Assembly: GCF_019578655.1 (NCBI RefSeq)
Contig: NC_063258.1
Coordinates: forward strand, 21,580,802-21,644,801
From: Ricinus communis
Lineage: Eukaryota > Streptophyta > Magnoliopsida > Malpighiales > Euphorbiaceae
Length of the DNA: 64,000 bases
Direction: 5' to 3'
Shown piece by piece: positions 43,292-54,931 of the stretch. Position 1 is the stretch's first letter. Each line of letters opens with the position of its first letter. Position numbers and translations under genes: made by a program. The notes under the pieces were generated by a model. That model saw only the letters and a list, made by a program, of their open reading frames with translations, was not told the DNA's origin and searched no databases.

Positions 43292-43831
43292 GGAAGCCCA
43301 ATTGGTCATGCTAGGATAGGCCCAAGTAAAGACACATCTGAATGGGCTTTATTTAATGTTTTGCAATACATGAAGACTAATATGGGCTAATATTTGGGCT
43401 GAAATCTCTTCTTTAAGTTCAGAACAATGTTATTGCCTATTTTTCTTATGTGGCAGCTAGGGTTAATAGTTTTACTAGGGTTTCTTATGTTAGGTGGCTA
43501 TAAAAACGCCCCTTAAGTTGTGTTTTGGGAATTCGAATTTTGAAAAAATTATAGTAGTTGTTTCCTTTGCATATTTGCTTGAATTCTTGAATTCTTATTG
43601 AATGCATAAACCACTTATCAAGGAATTGATCTATCCTTGTGGCGTGTTAAGGGTTAGGGTTTAAAGAACTTAGTTTTCTTTAGGTTCTGATCTTGATCAA
43701 CCATACCTTGCAATCTGATTTAAGCGGTTCTTGGGTTTTGAAACTCAATTTGTTCTTGGGTTTCTAAGATAGTAATTCACGGGTTCATAATCATTAGGGT
43801 TCGTGGTTCTAATCCTTGGAGGTTCTTAACA
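43123..43831 (+). repeat. E4 3' LTR
   Basis: 709 bp, TGATATGG...TTCTTAACA, TATA at 43,499-43,506. Followed by the TGTAG duplication (43,832-43,836) and the rest of the E5 LTR. A C-to-T change at about 43,289 creates the stop that ends pol; the 5' LTR reads Gln there. Confidence 0.93.
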
Positions 43832-43836
43832 TGTAG

Positions 43837-44655
43837 GTTTCATCAATTAACTCCCCAATAGCAAAAATACTATGATAAGTTGAATTAGAAGAAAACTAGA
43901 AATTACCAATTTAATCCACAAATTCGGATCGTTCAAAGATTGAAGTAAGAAGATGGATGCTACTTAACCCCTTTACCAACAAGGATAAAGATACTAAGAT
44001 AGACTTTGAATTTCCTCTTATGCCACAAACAAGAAAATTTGATAAATAACAAGAAAACAAAAATTTAGATTTTGACACCACAAGCTAGAATAAAGCTTGA
44101 TAAGTCGCAAAGTTCAAGCAAGAAATTAAAGACAAAATTCCTCACAATAAAACTCAAACAAAATTTCATATATCAAATTCAATCATGCTCCAAAAGAAAG
44201 AGAAAAAGACTTGTTTATATAGAGTACAAGTCCATGCACACACTACTAAAATAGACTCACACACATAGGATTACTTTTACTCTTAAATGGCCTTAGTAAC
44301 CACTATCCACACTAATAACCATTGCTTGGTATTGATTACCCCATTAACTTGTATATGGTGGCTCTTAATAACCACTACCCACATTGATAGCCATTACTTG
44401 GTATTAATTACCACATTAACTTGTATGGTGGCTACATGTAACCCTAATTTTTATTAACATAAAAACAAGTTAAATATTATTCCTTGGGCCTCGATGGATG
44501 CCTTATTGGATTGAAGTTCTTGGGCTTTCCAAATGTCCCTAATTAAATCCAATATGGCTTGTTGAAGCTTCTTGGATTTGGACCTAGTGATTGGGCCTTC
44601 TTGTACTATTAATGGATCTTGGATCTCTTTAAGCTTTGAACTTGGATTCACATCA
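43837..44655 (-). repeat. E5 3' LTR, main part
   Basis: 819 bp that with 35,208-35,222 rebuild an LTR of 834 bp against 833 bp at the 5' end. It ends TTCACATCA on the plus strand, followed by TTCCCCCTTTCTT, the reverse of the polypurine tract. The minus strand codes the integrase tail [20 protein letters not shown]. Tandem-like phrases TAATAACCACTA/TAGCCATTACTTGG recur at 44,290-44,400. Confidence 0.92.
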
Positions 44656-46358
44656 TTCCCCCTTTCTTCAAAAGGATTTGTCCACAAATCAGCTCCATCA
44701 TCTTCATCACCTACATCAAACAAAGACAAGTCACTAACATTGAAAGTAGCACTAACATTGCCAAACTCACTTGGAAGTTCTAGCTTGTAGGCATTGTTGT
44801 TGATGCGTTGAAGCACTCTAAAAGGACCATCTCCTCTTGGCATAAGCTTTGATTTCCTTTGGTTAGGAAATCTTTCCTTCCTCAAGTGCACCCACACCCA
44901 ATCTCCAGGCTCAAAAATGACTTGCTTCCTCCCTTTGTTGTGTTGCTTTTCATATTGGAGTGTTTTCTTCTCAATGTTTGCATGCACCTTCTCATGCAAA
45001 GTCTTGATGAATTCAGCTTTTTGTTTCGCCTCTAAATTAGCTTTGTCCAATGGCAATGGTAGCAAATCTAATGGAGTCAATGGATTAAATCCATACACAA
45101 CTTCAAAGGGTGAGCAATTTGTTGAACCATGCACACTCCTATTGTAAGCAAATTCCACATGTGGCAAACATTCTTCCCAATTCTTCAGATTTCTTTGGAT
45201 GAAAGCCCTCAAAAGTGTTGCAAGTGTCCTATTGACCACCTCTGTTTGTCCATCCGTTTGCGGATGACAAGTTGTAGAATACAAAAGCTTTGTCCCCATC
45301 TTTCCCCAAAGAGTCTTCCAAAAGTGACTTAGGAATTTGACATCCCTATCACTCACAATGGTCCTTGGCACTCCATGCAGCCTTACAATCTCCTTGAAGA
45401 ATAGATTCGCAATATGGGTTGCATCATCTGTCTTGTGACATGGAATGAAATGTGCCATTTTACTAAACCTGTCCACAACAACAAAAATAGAATCTCTCCC
45501 TCCCTTGGACCTAGGTAATCCTAAAACAAAGTCCATAGAAATGTCTACCCAAGGTTCATTTGGTATGGGAAGAGGTGTATACAAACCATGAGGCATTGCT
45601 TTGGATTTGGCTTGTTTGCAAGTAATGCATTTCTCACAAATTCTCTCAACATCCCTTTTCATGTGTGGCCAAAAGAAATGGTCACCCAACATATCCAAAG
45701 TTTTCTTAATCCCAAAATGTCCCATTAAACCTCCACTATGTGCCTTTCTCACAAGTAACTCTCTCAAAGAACTTTGTGGCACACACAATTTGTTTTCCCG
45801 AAAAAGAAAACCATCAAACTTATAGAACTTATCAAAACCCCCTTTCTCACATACCCCATAAACATTAGCAAAATCAGGATCATTAGAATACAGATCTTTT
45901 ATGTATTCAAATCCTAATAATTTTGCATCAAGTTTAGAGATCAAGGCATACCTTCTTGACAATGCATCGGCCACCACATTTTCTTTCCCTTGCTTGTACT
46001 TAATGATGTATGGAAAGGATTCAATGAATTCCACCCATTTTGCATGTCTCTTGTTGAGCTTTCCTTGTCCTTTGAGATACTTCAAGGACTCATGGTCAGT
46101 GTGAATTATGAATTCTTTGTAGCCAAGGTAATGCTGCCATGTCTTTAGAACCCTCACTAATGCATAGAACTCCTTGTCATATGTAGGGTAGTTTAGACTT
46201 GCTCCACTTAGCTTTTTGCTAAAGAATGCTATGGGCTTGCCTTCTTGCATCAAAACTCCTCCAATACCTATGCCACTTGCATCACACTCAATCTCAAAAG
46301 GTTTAGTAAAATTTGGCAAAGATAACAAGGGTGCATAACTTAATTTGTCTTTTAGCAA
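44454..46358 (-). pseudogene. E5 RNase H and integrase (634-codon open frame, LTR-coded tail)
   Basis: Longest uninterrupted frame of E5. RNase [55 protein letters not shown]. Integrase: [11 protein letters not shown] plus CEKCITC (H-H-C-C), [39 protein letters not shown]-terminal [40 protein letters not shown] and [16 protein letters not shown]. It then crosses the polypurine tract into the LTR ([20 protein letters not shown]) to the stop at 44,454. All catalytic residues are present; RT upstream is out of frame. Confidence 0.93.
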
Positions 46359-46385
46359 GTTAAAAGCCTCATCTTGTTCAATTCC

Positions 46386-47213
46386 CTACTTAAAACCAAC
46401 ATTCTTTTTTATGCATTCAGTTAAAGGTGCAGCTATGGTAGAAAAATTCTTAATGAACCTTCTATAAAAGCTAGCTAAACCATGAAAGCTTCTTACATCA
46501 CTTACACTTGTGGGTGTTGGCCATTCTCTAATTACTTTTACCTTTTCTTGATCAGCATGAATACCCTTGTCATTGACAATATATCCAAGAAAAGTAATTT
46601 CATTAGTGCAAAAACAACATTTCTTTAGATTATTAACATACAACTTCTCTTCTCTAAGCATATCAAAAACACAAGTCAAATGTTGTACATGCTCATCTAG
46701 ATTTTTGCTATAAACCAAGATATCATCAAAATAGACAACAACAAATTTGCCTATGAATGCTCTTAAAACATGATTCATCAATCTCATGAAAGTGCTTGGT
46801 GCATTAGTTAAACCAAAAGGCATTACTAACCACTCATATAAACCATGTTTAGTTTTAAAACCTGTTTTTCATTCATCACCTTCTCTCATTCTAATTTGAT
46901 GATAACCAGATTTCAAATCAATTTTTGAAAATAAATATGAACTATGCAATTCATCCAACATGTCATCTAGCCTAGGAATGGGATGTCTATACTTCACCGT
47001 GATTTTGTTGATGGCACGACAATCAACACACATCCTTCAAGTTCCATCTTTCTTAGGCACTAACAAGACGGGTACGGCACATGGACTCATGCTTTCACGA
47101 ACATAACCCTTCTCTATAAGCTTACTCACTTGCTTTTCGATTTCCTTGGTCTCCTCCGGATTACATCTATATGCTGGTCTATTTGGAATGCTTGCTCCGC
47201 GTATGAAATCAAT
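46386..47213 (-). pseudogene. E5 reverse transcriptase
   Basis: 47,213-46,824 holds the RT entry and the [19 protein letters not shown] region interrupted by stops. 46,823-46,386 reads [46 protein letters not shown] and [20 protein letters not shown]. The frame ends just before RNase H (a stop at ~46,386 and a shift to 46,358). An extra residue pair (YVNNLKKC) suggests a small insertion near 46,630. Confidence 0.88.
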
Positions 47214-48301
47214 TTAGTGCTCAATGCCTCTTTTAGGTGGCAAACTATTTGGAATTTCTTCCGAAAATAAATCTTCATAAACCTGCAAAAGATCAACAAC
47301 AACACTAGGCAAACAATTGGTTATTTCGTTAGAAATATGCAAAATCTCCTTGTACATAAGTACAAGCATGTGTTGCCTCAAAAGCATAACTTCCTTCACA
47401 TCACTCATTTTTGCATAAACACTCATTTTTCTTTCATTTGAATCTTCCTTGTTTTCTCTCACCTTGTGTTTCCCATTTTGGTCAAGAGAATTGGAATTTT
47501 TAGGTTCACTCATCTCACATTTTTCTTTACTCTCAAAGGTTTCCCTTCCCAAAGAGTTTCCCAATGAAGAACCCATTTCTTCATACTGTTGCTTGATGTG
47601 CATTTGGTCTTCAAAAATCTGTTTTGGAGTTAATGGTCCAAGGTTAAACCTTTTTTTATCCATAGTCAAAGTATACATATTTTTTAATCCATCATGACTA
47701 GCCCTTCTATCATATTGCTAAGGTCTCCCCAACAACATATGTCCGGCCAACATTGGCAACACATCACCTCATCCTTATATCTACCAATTTGAAAAGAAAC
47801 TAAAACTTGCTTATTTACCTTTACAACTCCACTTTCATTAAGCCATTGCAACTTGTATGGTCTTGGGTGCTTGGTAGTAGGCAACTTCAATTTCTCCACT
47901 AGCAAAGTGCTTGCTACATTGGTACAACTTCCACTATCCACAATCATGTTGCACAACTTGTTAGAAATCAAACAATGAGTATGAAACAAATTTTCCCTTT
48001 GCTCCCTATGGACATCATGTTTAGTTTGCAAACTCAATGTTCTTTGAACAACAAGATTATCTCCCTTAGCACATTCAACATCACTACAATCTTCTAAAGA
48101 AGGCATATCATCATCACTATCCCCCTCACTCTCCGACTCAATATCACCATTCCTTAGAATGATAGCTTTCTTATTTGGACATTCCCTAGCAATGTGCCCA
48201 TGACCCAAACACTTAAAACATTTGATTCCCTTAGTTTGGGGTGGTTGATTCTCGCCCTTTCCCTTATTACCCAAGTCAATTTTAGGTTTAGCTTCTTCCA
48301 C
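47214..48301 (-). pseudogene. E5 gag C-terminus, protease and linker
   Basis: Zinc knuckle CFKCLGHGHIARECP (~48,180-48,220), an acidic linker (ESESEGDSDDDMPSLEDCSD) and protease [20 protein letters not shown]. Here the active site is Asp-Ser-Gly, while E4, A and B have Asp-Gly-Gly. A frameshift near 47,765 (after SFQIGRYKDEVM) precedes YTLTMDKKRFNLGPLTPKQI and the charged linker to the RT entry (SEEIPNSLPPKRGIEH). Confidence 0.88.
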
Positions 48302-48349
48302 TTTTGACTTAGTAAAAGGTTTATCATCCTTTTTCCCCCAAGAAGTTTT

Positions 48350-49204
48350 CTAAGAAGAAGAAGAACCCATATTTGGTTTAGAATCATACCTCTTTCTTTT
48401 CAATTGCCTTTCCACTTTCATGGCCAAATTCACCATATCTTCAATCTCCACATAATGTTGCAAATCAACAACATCAGCAATGTCTTTGTTTAGCCCTCTC
48501 AAGAACCTTGCCATGGTAGCTTCACGATCTTCTATCACATTTGCTCTAATCATAGCCTTCTCCATTTCTTTATGATACTCCTCCACACTCATGGATTCTT
48601 GAATTAGAGTTTATAATCTTTGATGAAGCTCTCTGTAGTAGTGGCTTGGAACAAACCTCTTTCTCATGATTTGCTTCATTTCTCTCCAAGACTCCACGGG
48701 TCTTTCTCCATATCTACGTCTTTCCTTGCAAAATTGATCCCACCAAACAATTGCATAATCACTAAACTCAACAGCGGCAAGTTTTACCTTTTTCTCCTCC
48801 GAATAATTATGACATTCGAAGATGAGTTCCACTTTCCTCTCCCATTCAAGGTACACATCTGGATCATTTCTTCCTTGGAATGAAGGAATCTTCATTTTGA
48901 TGCTTCCAAGGTTGCGATCAACATCATCATTTGGATGTCGTCTCCTAGCTTGTCTCCTAGGATTGATTCGTTGTCCCAACAAGGTGACTTGATCATCATC
49001 CAAATCATCCTCTCCTTCATAGTCCTCTTGGTCAATTGGTGGATGTCTCCTTTGTCTAGGCTCTCCATGTAATTGGTTAAGGATGCCATCATGCTTCTCT
49101 AATTTTTCATTGACTCCCGCCATCATACTAAACATTCTTTCGAATTGTTGTTGCATAGCTTGAATCACATGATCATTTGTTGAAGAACTTGTGTCTTTTG
49201 ACAT
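48350..49204 (-). pseudogene. E5 gag capsid part
   Basis: Starts MSKDTSSSTNDHVIQAMQQQ at 49,204. The core reads NLGSIKMKIPSFQGRNDPDV, YLEWERKVELIFECHNYSEE, YAIVWWDQFCKERRRYGERP and [18 protein letters not shown], to a stop near 48,611, then [20 protein letters not shown] and [20 protein letters not shown] to 48,350. One stop and one shift separate the pieces. The same capsid domain as E4 and B. Confidence 0.9.
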
Positions 49205-49814
49205 GATTGTAAAACCTAAAATTTTAATAAAAGAAAATAGAAAGAAACGATCTCACAACACTCCCTTACGTGTTTTCACTCAAAATTGATGTATACCACT
49301 TGTGTTTACACTCAATTTTGGCTTCTCTTTTTTTTTTTTACTGATCTCACACTCTTGCCTTTTACCTCTCAAATTTGCCTTTTGATTTCTTAGATGAACT
49401 AAGTTTCTCAATCAAACAAAATTTCAAGAATGTAGTAATCAATGATAAAAAAAAAAGGTAGGCTAACAAGAAAAATAATAAGGTAGGCTAATAGAAATGA
49501 ATAACAAAGATAGATCATCAAGAACACAAAGAGACAGAATTACAAAGATAGATCTCAATGGCATATGAAGAGTCAATTTTTTTTTATGTAATTTGAGATC
49601 TAACACAAGAATATCAAAGATATTTTTTTTTATGGACGAATTTCTTTTTTTTTTTTTTGATATATGCAAACAAAATCTTGAGATAAAAAGAATAAAGATA
49701 AAAAAAATAATAATAAGAACAATAGATGGCAAAAGGTGCAAAATATAAGATGAACACAAGATATTGAGAATTAAAAGATAGTTTTGGATACACAAACCTC
49801 AATCTTGAGCCAAT
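49205..49814 (-). other. E5 leader between PBS and gag
   Basis: A/T-rich untranslated leader with homopolymer tracts (T-run 49,329-49,339, A-run 49,447-49,456, T-runs near 49,623 and 49,647). The small open frames at 49,463-49,802 come from these tracts and are not supported as genes. Confidence 0.8.
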
Positions 49815-49826
49815 GCTCTGATACCA
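49815..49826 (-). other. E5 primer binding site, initiator-Met tRNA
   Basis: Minus strand TGGTATCAGAGC, four bases inside the LTR end, continuing ATTGGCTC. An exact match to the common plant initiator-Met site. Confidence 0.92.
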
Positions 49827-49830
49827 CTTA

Positions 49831-50663
49831 TGATGGGAATTGTAGGTTTCATTAATTAACTCCCCAATAGTAAAAATACTATGATAAGTTGAATTGGAAG
49901 AAAACTAGAAATTACCAATTTAATCCACAAATTCGGATCGTTCAAAGATTGAAGTAAGAAGATGGATGCTACGTAACCCCTTTACCAACAAAGATAAAGA
50001 TACTAAGATAGACTTTGAATATCCTCTTATGCCACAAACAAGAAAGTTTGATAAATAACAAGAAAACAAAGATTTAGATTTTGACACCACAAGCTAGAAT
50101 AAAGCTTGATAAGTCGCAAAGTTCAAGCAAGAAATTAAAGACAAAATTCCTCACAATAAAACTCAAACAAAATTTCATATATCAAATTCAATCATGCTCT
50201 AAAAGAAAGAGAAAAGGACTTGTTTATATAGAGTACAAGTCCATGCACACACTACTAAAATAGACTCACACACATAGGATTACTTTTACTCTTAAATGGC
50301 CTTAATAACCACTATCCACACTAATAGCCATTACTTGGTATTGATTACCCCATTAACTTGTATATGGTGGCTCTTAATAACCATTACCGACATTGATAGC
50401 CATTACTTGGTATTAATTACCACATTAACTTGTATGGTGGCTACATGTAACCCTAATTTTTATTAACATAAAACAAGTTAAATATTATTCCTTGGGCCTC
50501 CATGGATGCCTTATTGGGTTGAAGTTCTTGGGCTTTCCAAATGTCCCTAATTAAACCCAATATGGCTTGTTGAAGCTTCTTGGATTTGGACCTTGTGATT
50601 GGGCCTTCTTGTACTATTAATGGATCTTGGATCTCTTTAAGCTTTGAACTTGGATTCACATCA
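49831..50663 (-). repeat. E5 5' LTR
   Basis: 833 bp, plus strand TGATGGGAATTGTAG...TTCACATCA. It includes an untranslated copy of the integrase tail. The right flank is an unrelated LTR-like fragment starting CCTACTTCAACAAAG. Confidence 0.92.
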
Positions 50664-51623
50664 CCTACTTCAACAAAGAATCCTAATTCCATTAAAGATC
50701 CTAATCCAGCAAGGAGTCCTGATGACATCAAGAGTTCAAGCGACAAAAGGAATCTTATTTCCACTAGGAATCCTAATCCAATTAGGAGTCTTACCGAGAT
50801 TCAACTTTGATTAATTGTATTTCATTCATGGATTAAAGCCCAACGTGAAGACATGAAGATCAGATCTGATTTATGTTGAATTCAAGCCCAAACGTAAGGC
50901 CCAAGTCCAAGGTTGAATATTCAAAGTCAAAATCCAAATCAAAATAGGAGTCTTCTTTTAACAAGTCCAAGTCAAAATAGGAGTTTGCTACTCTTTTACT
51001 TCAAGTTTTTTTTTATTTAGGAGTCTTGGTCGCATATCCTAGTCATTCTAGGATTAGGATTATTTAAAATCTATAAATGGAGCTATGTAATTCTGCAAAA
51101 GCATACATATATATAATCTTTTGATTGAATAGAAAACCTTGTTTTTGCTTAAAAAGTTTCTTTAAGTGTTCTTGAGATTAAAGCTTATTGTTTAGGTTTT
51201 GATTTCACTTCTACCTTAATTTAATTCTATTAACTTCTTAGTTTCTAGGATTAATTAAGTTCATCTCATTATAGCTATTGATTTTATTTCTTTATAAATA
51301 AGGGTCATAGTTCCGCAAATAATTTTCTGCAAACCTTATAAGTATTGATCATGGCGTGTAATGTTCTCTTCCATAGAAGGTTCACATCACCATGTAGTAC
51401 AAGGACTCCTACTTCAACAAAGAATCCTAATTCCACTAAAGATCTTAATCCAGCAAGGAGTCCTAATGATGAGAACCCATGTAGCACAAGGAATCCTACT
51501 TCAACAAAGAATCCTAATCCAACAAGGAGTCCTGATGACATCTATTTAGCAGTTATTTGTTTCCTTGTTTATTTAGAAATCTTAACTATATCTTATTCCC
51601 TCTCTTTAAAGAGTTATTTGTTT
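50664..51623. repeat. LTR-like fragment of an unassigned family with short internal repeats
   Basis: No gene. TATA-like CTATAAATGGAGC at about 51,070, a T-rich U5-like stretch to ~51,340, then short repeats built on CCTACTTCAACAAAGAATCC and CCAGCAAGGAGTCCT. They occur at 50,665, 51,407 and 51,496, so the fragment's start recurs about 740 bp later and is itself duplicated. The open frames at 51,305-51,644 are produced by these repeats. Confidence 0.5.
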
Positions 51624-52404
51624 GTTGAATTAGAAGAAAACTAGAAATTACCAATTTAATCCACAAATTCGGATCGTTCAAAGATTGAAATAAGAAGATG
51701 GATGCTACTTAACCCCTTTACCAACAAGGATAAAGATACTAAGATAGACTTTGAATTTCCTCTTATGCCACAAACAAGAAAGTTTGATAAATAACAAGAA
51801 AACAAAGATTTAGATTTTGACACCACAAGCTAGAATAAAGCTTGATAAGTTACAAAGTTCAAGCAAGGAATTAAAGACAAAATTCCTCACAATAAAATTT
51901 AAACAAAGTTATAATTCATATATCAAATTCAATCATCCTCCAAAAGAAAGAAAAAGACTTGTTTATGTAGAGTACAAGTCCATGCACACACTACTAAAAT
52001 AGACTCACACACATAGGATTACTTTTACTCTTAAATGACCTTAGTAACCACTACCCACACTAATAGCCATTACTTGGTATTAATTACCCTATTAACTTGT
52101 ATATGGTGGCTCTTAATAACCACTACCCACATTGATAGCCATTACTTGGTATTAATTACCCATTAACTTGTATATGGTGGCTACATGTAACCCTAATTGT
52201 TATTAACACAAAAACAAGTTAAATATTATTCCTTGGGCCTCCATGGATGCCTTATTAGGTTGAAATTCTTGGGGTTTCCAAATGTCCCTAATTAAACCCA
52301 ATATGGCTTCTTGAAGCTTCTTGGATTTGGATCTTGTGATTGGACCTTCTTGTACTATTAATGGATCTTGGATCTCTTTAAGCTTTGAACTTGGATTCAC
52401 ATCA
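51624..52404 (-). repeat. E5-family LTR, truncated at its U5 side
   Basis: From GTTGAATTAGAAGAAAAC it follows the E5 LTR to TTCACATCA and the polypurine tract. About 50 bp of the LTR end and its terminal TG are missing. Tail motif [20 protein letters not shown] on the minus strand. Confidence 0.88.
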
Positions 52405-52776
52405 TTCCCCCTTTCTTCAAAAGGATTTGTCCGCAAATCAGCTCCATCATCTTCATCACCTACATCGAACAAAGACAAGTCACTAACATTGAAAGTCGCA
52501 CTAACATTGCCATACTCACTTGGAAGTTCTAGCTTGTAAGCATTGTTGTTGATGCGTTGAAGCACTCTAAAAGGACCATCTCCTCTTGGCATAAGCTTTG
52601 ATTTCCTTTAGTTAGGAAATCTTTCCTTCCTCAAGTGCACCCACACCCAATCTCCAGGCTCAAAAATGACTTGCTTCCTCCCTTTGTTGTGTTGCTTTTC
52701 ATATTAGAGTGTCTTCTTCTCAATGTTTGCATGCACCTTCTCATGCAAATTCTTGACGAACTCACTTTCTCATGCA
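52405..52776 (-). pseudogene. E5-family integrase C-terminus
   Basis: [38 protein letters not shown] and [18 protein letters not shown] lead into the LTR tail; upstream the basic segment is broken (a stop where Trp/Gln is expected at ~52,612). Near 52,776 it joins B-family RT at ...CATGCAAATTCTTC. The integrase core and RNase H are absent. Confidence 0.85.
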
Positions 52777-53540
52777 AATTCTTCTTTACAAGCTCGTTAA
52801 GTGGTGCGGCAAGGGTACTGAAGTCCTTAACAAACCTCCTATAGAAGCTTGTAAGCCCATGAAAGCTCCTCACATCACTAACATTCTTTGGTATTGGCCA
52901 CTCCTTAATTGCTTTTACCTTAACCAAGAAACACAAGTTTGTTTTTGCAAAAATCACACTTAGCAAGGTTAGCATATAAAGAATTCTCACGCAAAACCAT
53001 CAACACTATCCGAACATGTTCAACATGCTCACTAAAGCTCTTACTATAAATCAGAATATCATCAAAGTATACTACCACAAATTTACCAATATACGCACGC
53101 AAAACATGGTTCATTAGTCTCATAAAAGTACTTGGTGTGTTAGTTAAGCCAAAAGGCATGACCAACTACTCATACAAACCAAATTTAGTTTTGAATGTTG
53201 TTTTCCACTCATCACCTATATTCATTCTAATTTGGTGATAGCCACTTCTCAAATCAATTTTAGTAAAGATAACACCTCCATGCAATTTATCTAACATATC
53301 ATCTAACCTAGGAATAGGATGACGATATTTAATGGTAATCTTGTTAATTGCACGACAATCAACACACACACGCCAAGACCCATCTTTCTTAGGGACTAAC
53401 AAAACAGGAACAGCACATGGGCTAAGACTTTCCCTAACATAACCTTTACTTAGTAGTTCCTCAACTTGGCATTGCAACTCTTTGGTCTCCTCGGGATTGA
53501 CTCTATAGGCTGGTTTATTTGGAATGGATGACCCCGGCAC
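52777..53540 (-). pseudogene. B-family RT (copy B3)
   Basis: From 53,540: [55 protein letters not shown], then a stop at ~53,166, [20 protein letters not shown], catalytic [13 protein letters not shown], and after a small deletion [20 protein letters not shown]. More complete than B1, which lacks the DLRSGYHQ block. RNase H is lost at the chimeric junction. Confidence 0.88.
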
Positions 53541-54350
53541 AAAGTTAATTTAGTGCTCTGTCCCCCTTAGTGGTGGCAACCCACTAGGTAACTCCTCGGG
53601 AAACACATCGTCATATTCCTGCAAAACACTTACAAACACACTAGGAAGAGAAGAGTTAAGATTATTAATGTTAAATAAAGTCTCCTTGTACATAAGTACA
53701 AGTACTTGCCTATTTTCACTCAAAGCCTTTCTCATGTCTCGCTCTCTAACTAAGAAACTCACTTTTTTCCCGCTTGCCTCCCCTTTTTCTTGCGCCTTAC
53801 TCGTTCTTTTGCTCACATTCTTGTGCAAACCCTTGCTAAACTCTCCTTTTACCACTAGTTGCTCTCGCCCCTCATTATTTACCACACAACTCCCCTTTTG
53901 CTTGTGCACCTTTTCTTTTTCATATGCACTCTCACACTTTCTTTTTTCTTTCTCATATGCTTCCATTCGGTCCTATACAACTTTTTGTAATTCACAAACT
54001 TCTTTAGGACTTAATGGTGCCAAAACATACGGTTTTCCATCCATTACAAGAGAATATGCATTGGTTCGACCATTATGAATTACAGATCTATCATATAACC
54101 ATGGTCTACCTAGCAACATATGACATGCTTGCATGGGAACAACATCACATAATACCTTATCATTATACTTCTTTACACTAAATGCAATCTGTACTTGCTT
54201 AGTAACTCTAATCCCACTTTGATCATTAAGCCATTGCAAGGTGTATGGCTTAGGATGCTTAATAGTTGGAAGTCTAAGTTTATCAACCATCATACCACTG
54301 GCTACATTAGTACAACTACCCCCATTAATGATAAAACTACAATTAGCATC
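53541..54350 (-). pseudogene. B3 protease C-terminal part and charged linker
   Basis: [16 protein letters not shown] (the catalytic Asp of D-G-G is Asn here), LWYKL-type segment, [40 protein letters not shown], then a Lys/Glu-rich linker (KEKRKCESAYEKEKVHKQKG) and LQEYDDVFPEELPSGLPPLR. A stop lies near 53,967. The Asp-to-Asn change would abolish protease activity. Confidence 0.85.
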
Positions 54351-54931
54351 ATGGTTTTGTACTTTACATGTAGTATGGAATATGTTTTCCCTTTGAGCAT
54401 CATCATCAATAGGTTGTAAATTAAGAGCTCTAAAAGTTATAAGTACATTACTAACCTCACCCAATTGCACATCATCACAATCTTCCAACTCAGGCATGTC
54501 TAGGTAATCCTCCTCACCTGGTTCGGATTCTTCATCACTCTCAAAGACCACTTCACCACCTCGAATTGCCATGGTTCGCTTGTTTGGACATTGGGAAGAT
54601 ATATGCCCATACCCCAAACACTTGAAGCATTGCACTTTCTTTGATTTGAGGTCACTTTGCGTCGTTGGTTTAGTGTTAACATCAAATTTAGGGGCTGGCT
54701 TGATGTCCTTTGATGCCTCACGACCCTTGTTAGGGGGCTGGCTGCTCCCTTTCCGTGCGTTACTCCATTCTGAGCTAGGGGCAGCACTTCTGCTCTTAGT
54801 TTTTAATTGCTTTTCCACCTTTATGGTCATGTGCAACATGTCCTCAATCTCTACATAATGCTGCAATTCAATTATGTTAGCAATATCACGATTCAAACCA
54901 TGCAGAAATCTTGCCATTGTGGCTTCCTTAT
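54351..54931 (-). pseudogene. B3 gag C-terminal half
   Basis: [20 protein letters not shown], then a basic linker and zinc knuckle [15 protein letters not shown] (~54,595-54,635), then an acidic stretch ([20 protein letters not shown]). Interrupted at 54,931 by a solo A LTR; the N-terminal continuation is at 55,616-55,763. Confidence 0.88.

Larger units (their letters stand above)
35223..43831 (+). mobile_element. Element E4: nearly intact, young gypsy retrotransposon
   Basis: 5' LTR 35,223-35,938, decayed PBS, leader with a solo T LTR, gag-protease, pol and 3' LTR 43,123-43,831, flanked by TGTAG on both sides. By eye the LTRs differ by six substitutions plus one 7-bp gap over 709 bp, fewer than in the host element E5. 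Coding damage is limited to three frameshifts and one in-frame stop. Without the solo LTR it is about 7.1 kb. Confidence 0.92.
35208..50663 (-). mobile_element. Element E5: nearly complete gypsy retrotransposon hosting E4
   Basis: LTRs are at 35,208-35,222 plus 43,837-44,655 (3', split by E4) and at 49,831-50,663 (5'). PBS at 49,815-49,826, gag, protease, RT, RNase H and integrase follow in order on the minus strand. Excluding E4 it is about 6.8 kb. By eye the LTRs differ by roughly 19 substitutions in ~820 bp. The outer flanks (TGTTC left, CCTAC right) do not match, so no target duplication survives. It carries several frameshifts and stops. Confidence 0.88.

Noticed and set aside
49463..49802. 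Hydrophobic minus-strand peptides (possible membrane proteins)
   Set aside because: They arise from T/A homopolymers in the E5 leader.
49815..49826. Possible tRNA genes at the TGGTATCAGAGC sites (also 32,467, 62,505 and variants)
   Set aside because: Only the 12-18 bases complementary to a tRNA 3' end are present, next to LTR ends or the viral origin. These are primer sites, not tRNA genes.
51345..51644. Repeat-rich 99-residue protein (TSTKNPN repeats)
   Set aside because: It translates short DNA repeats in an LTR-like fragment and is open in two frames at once.
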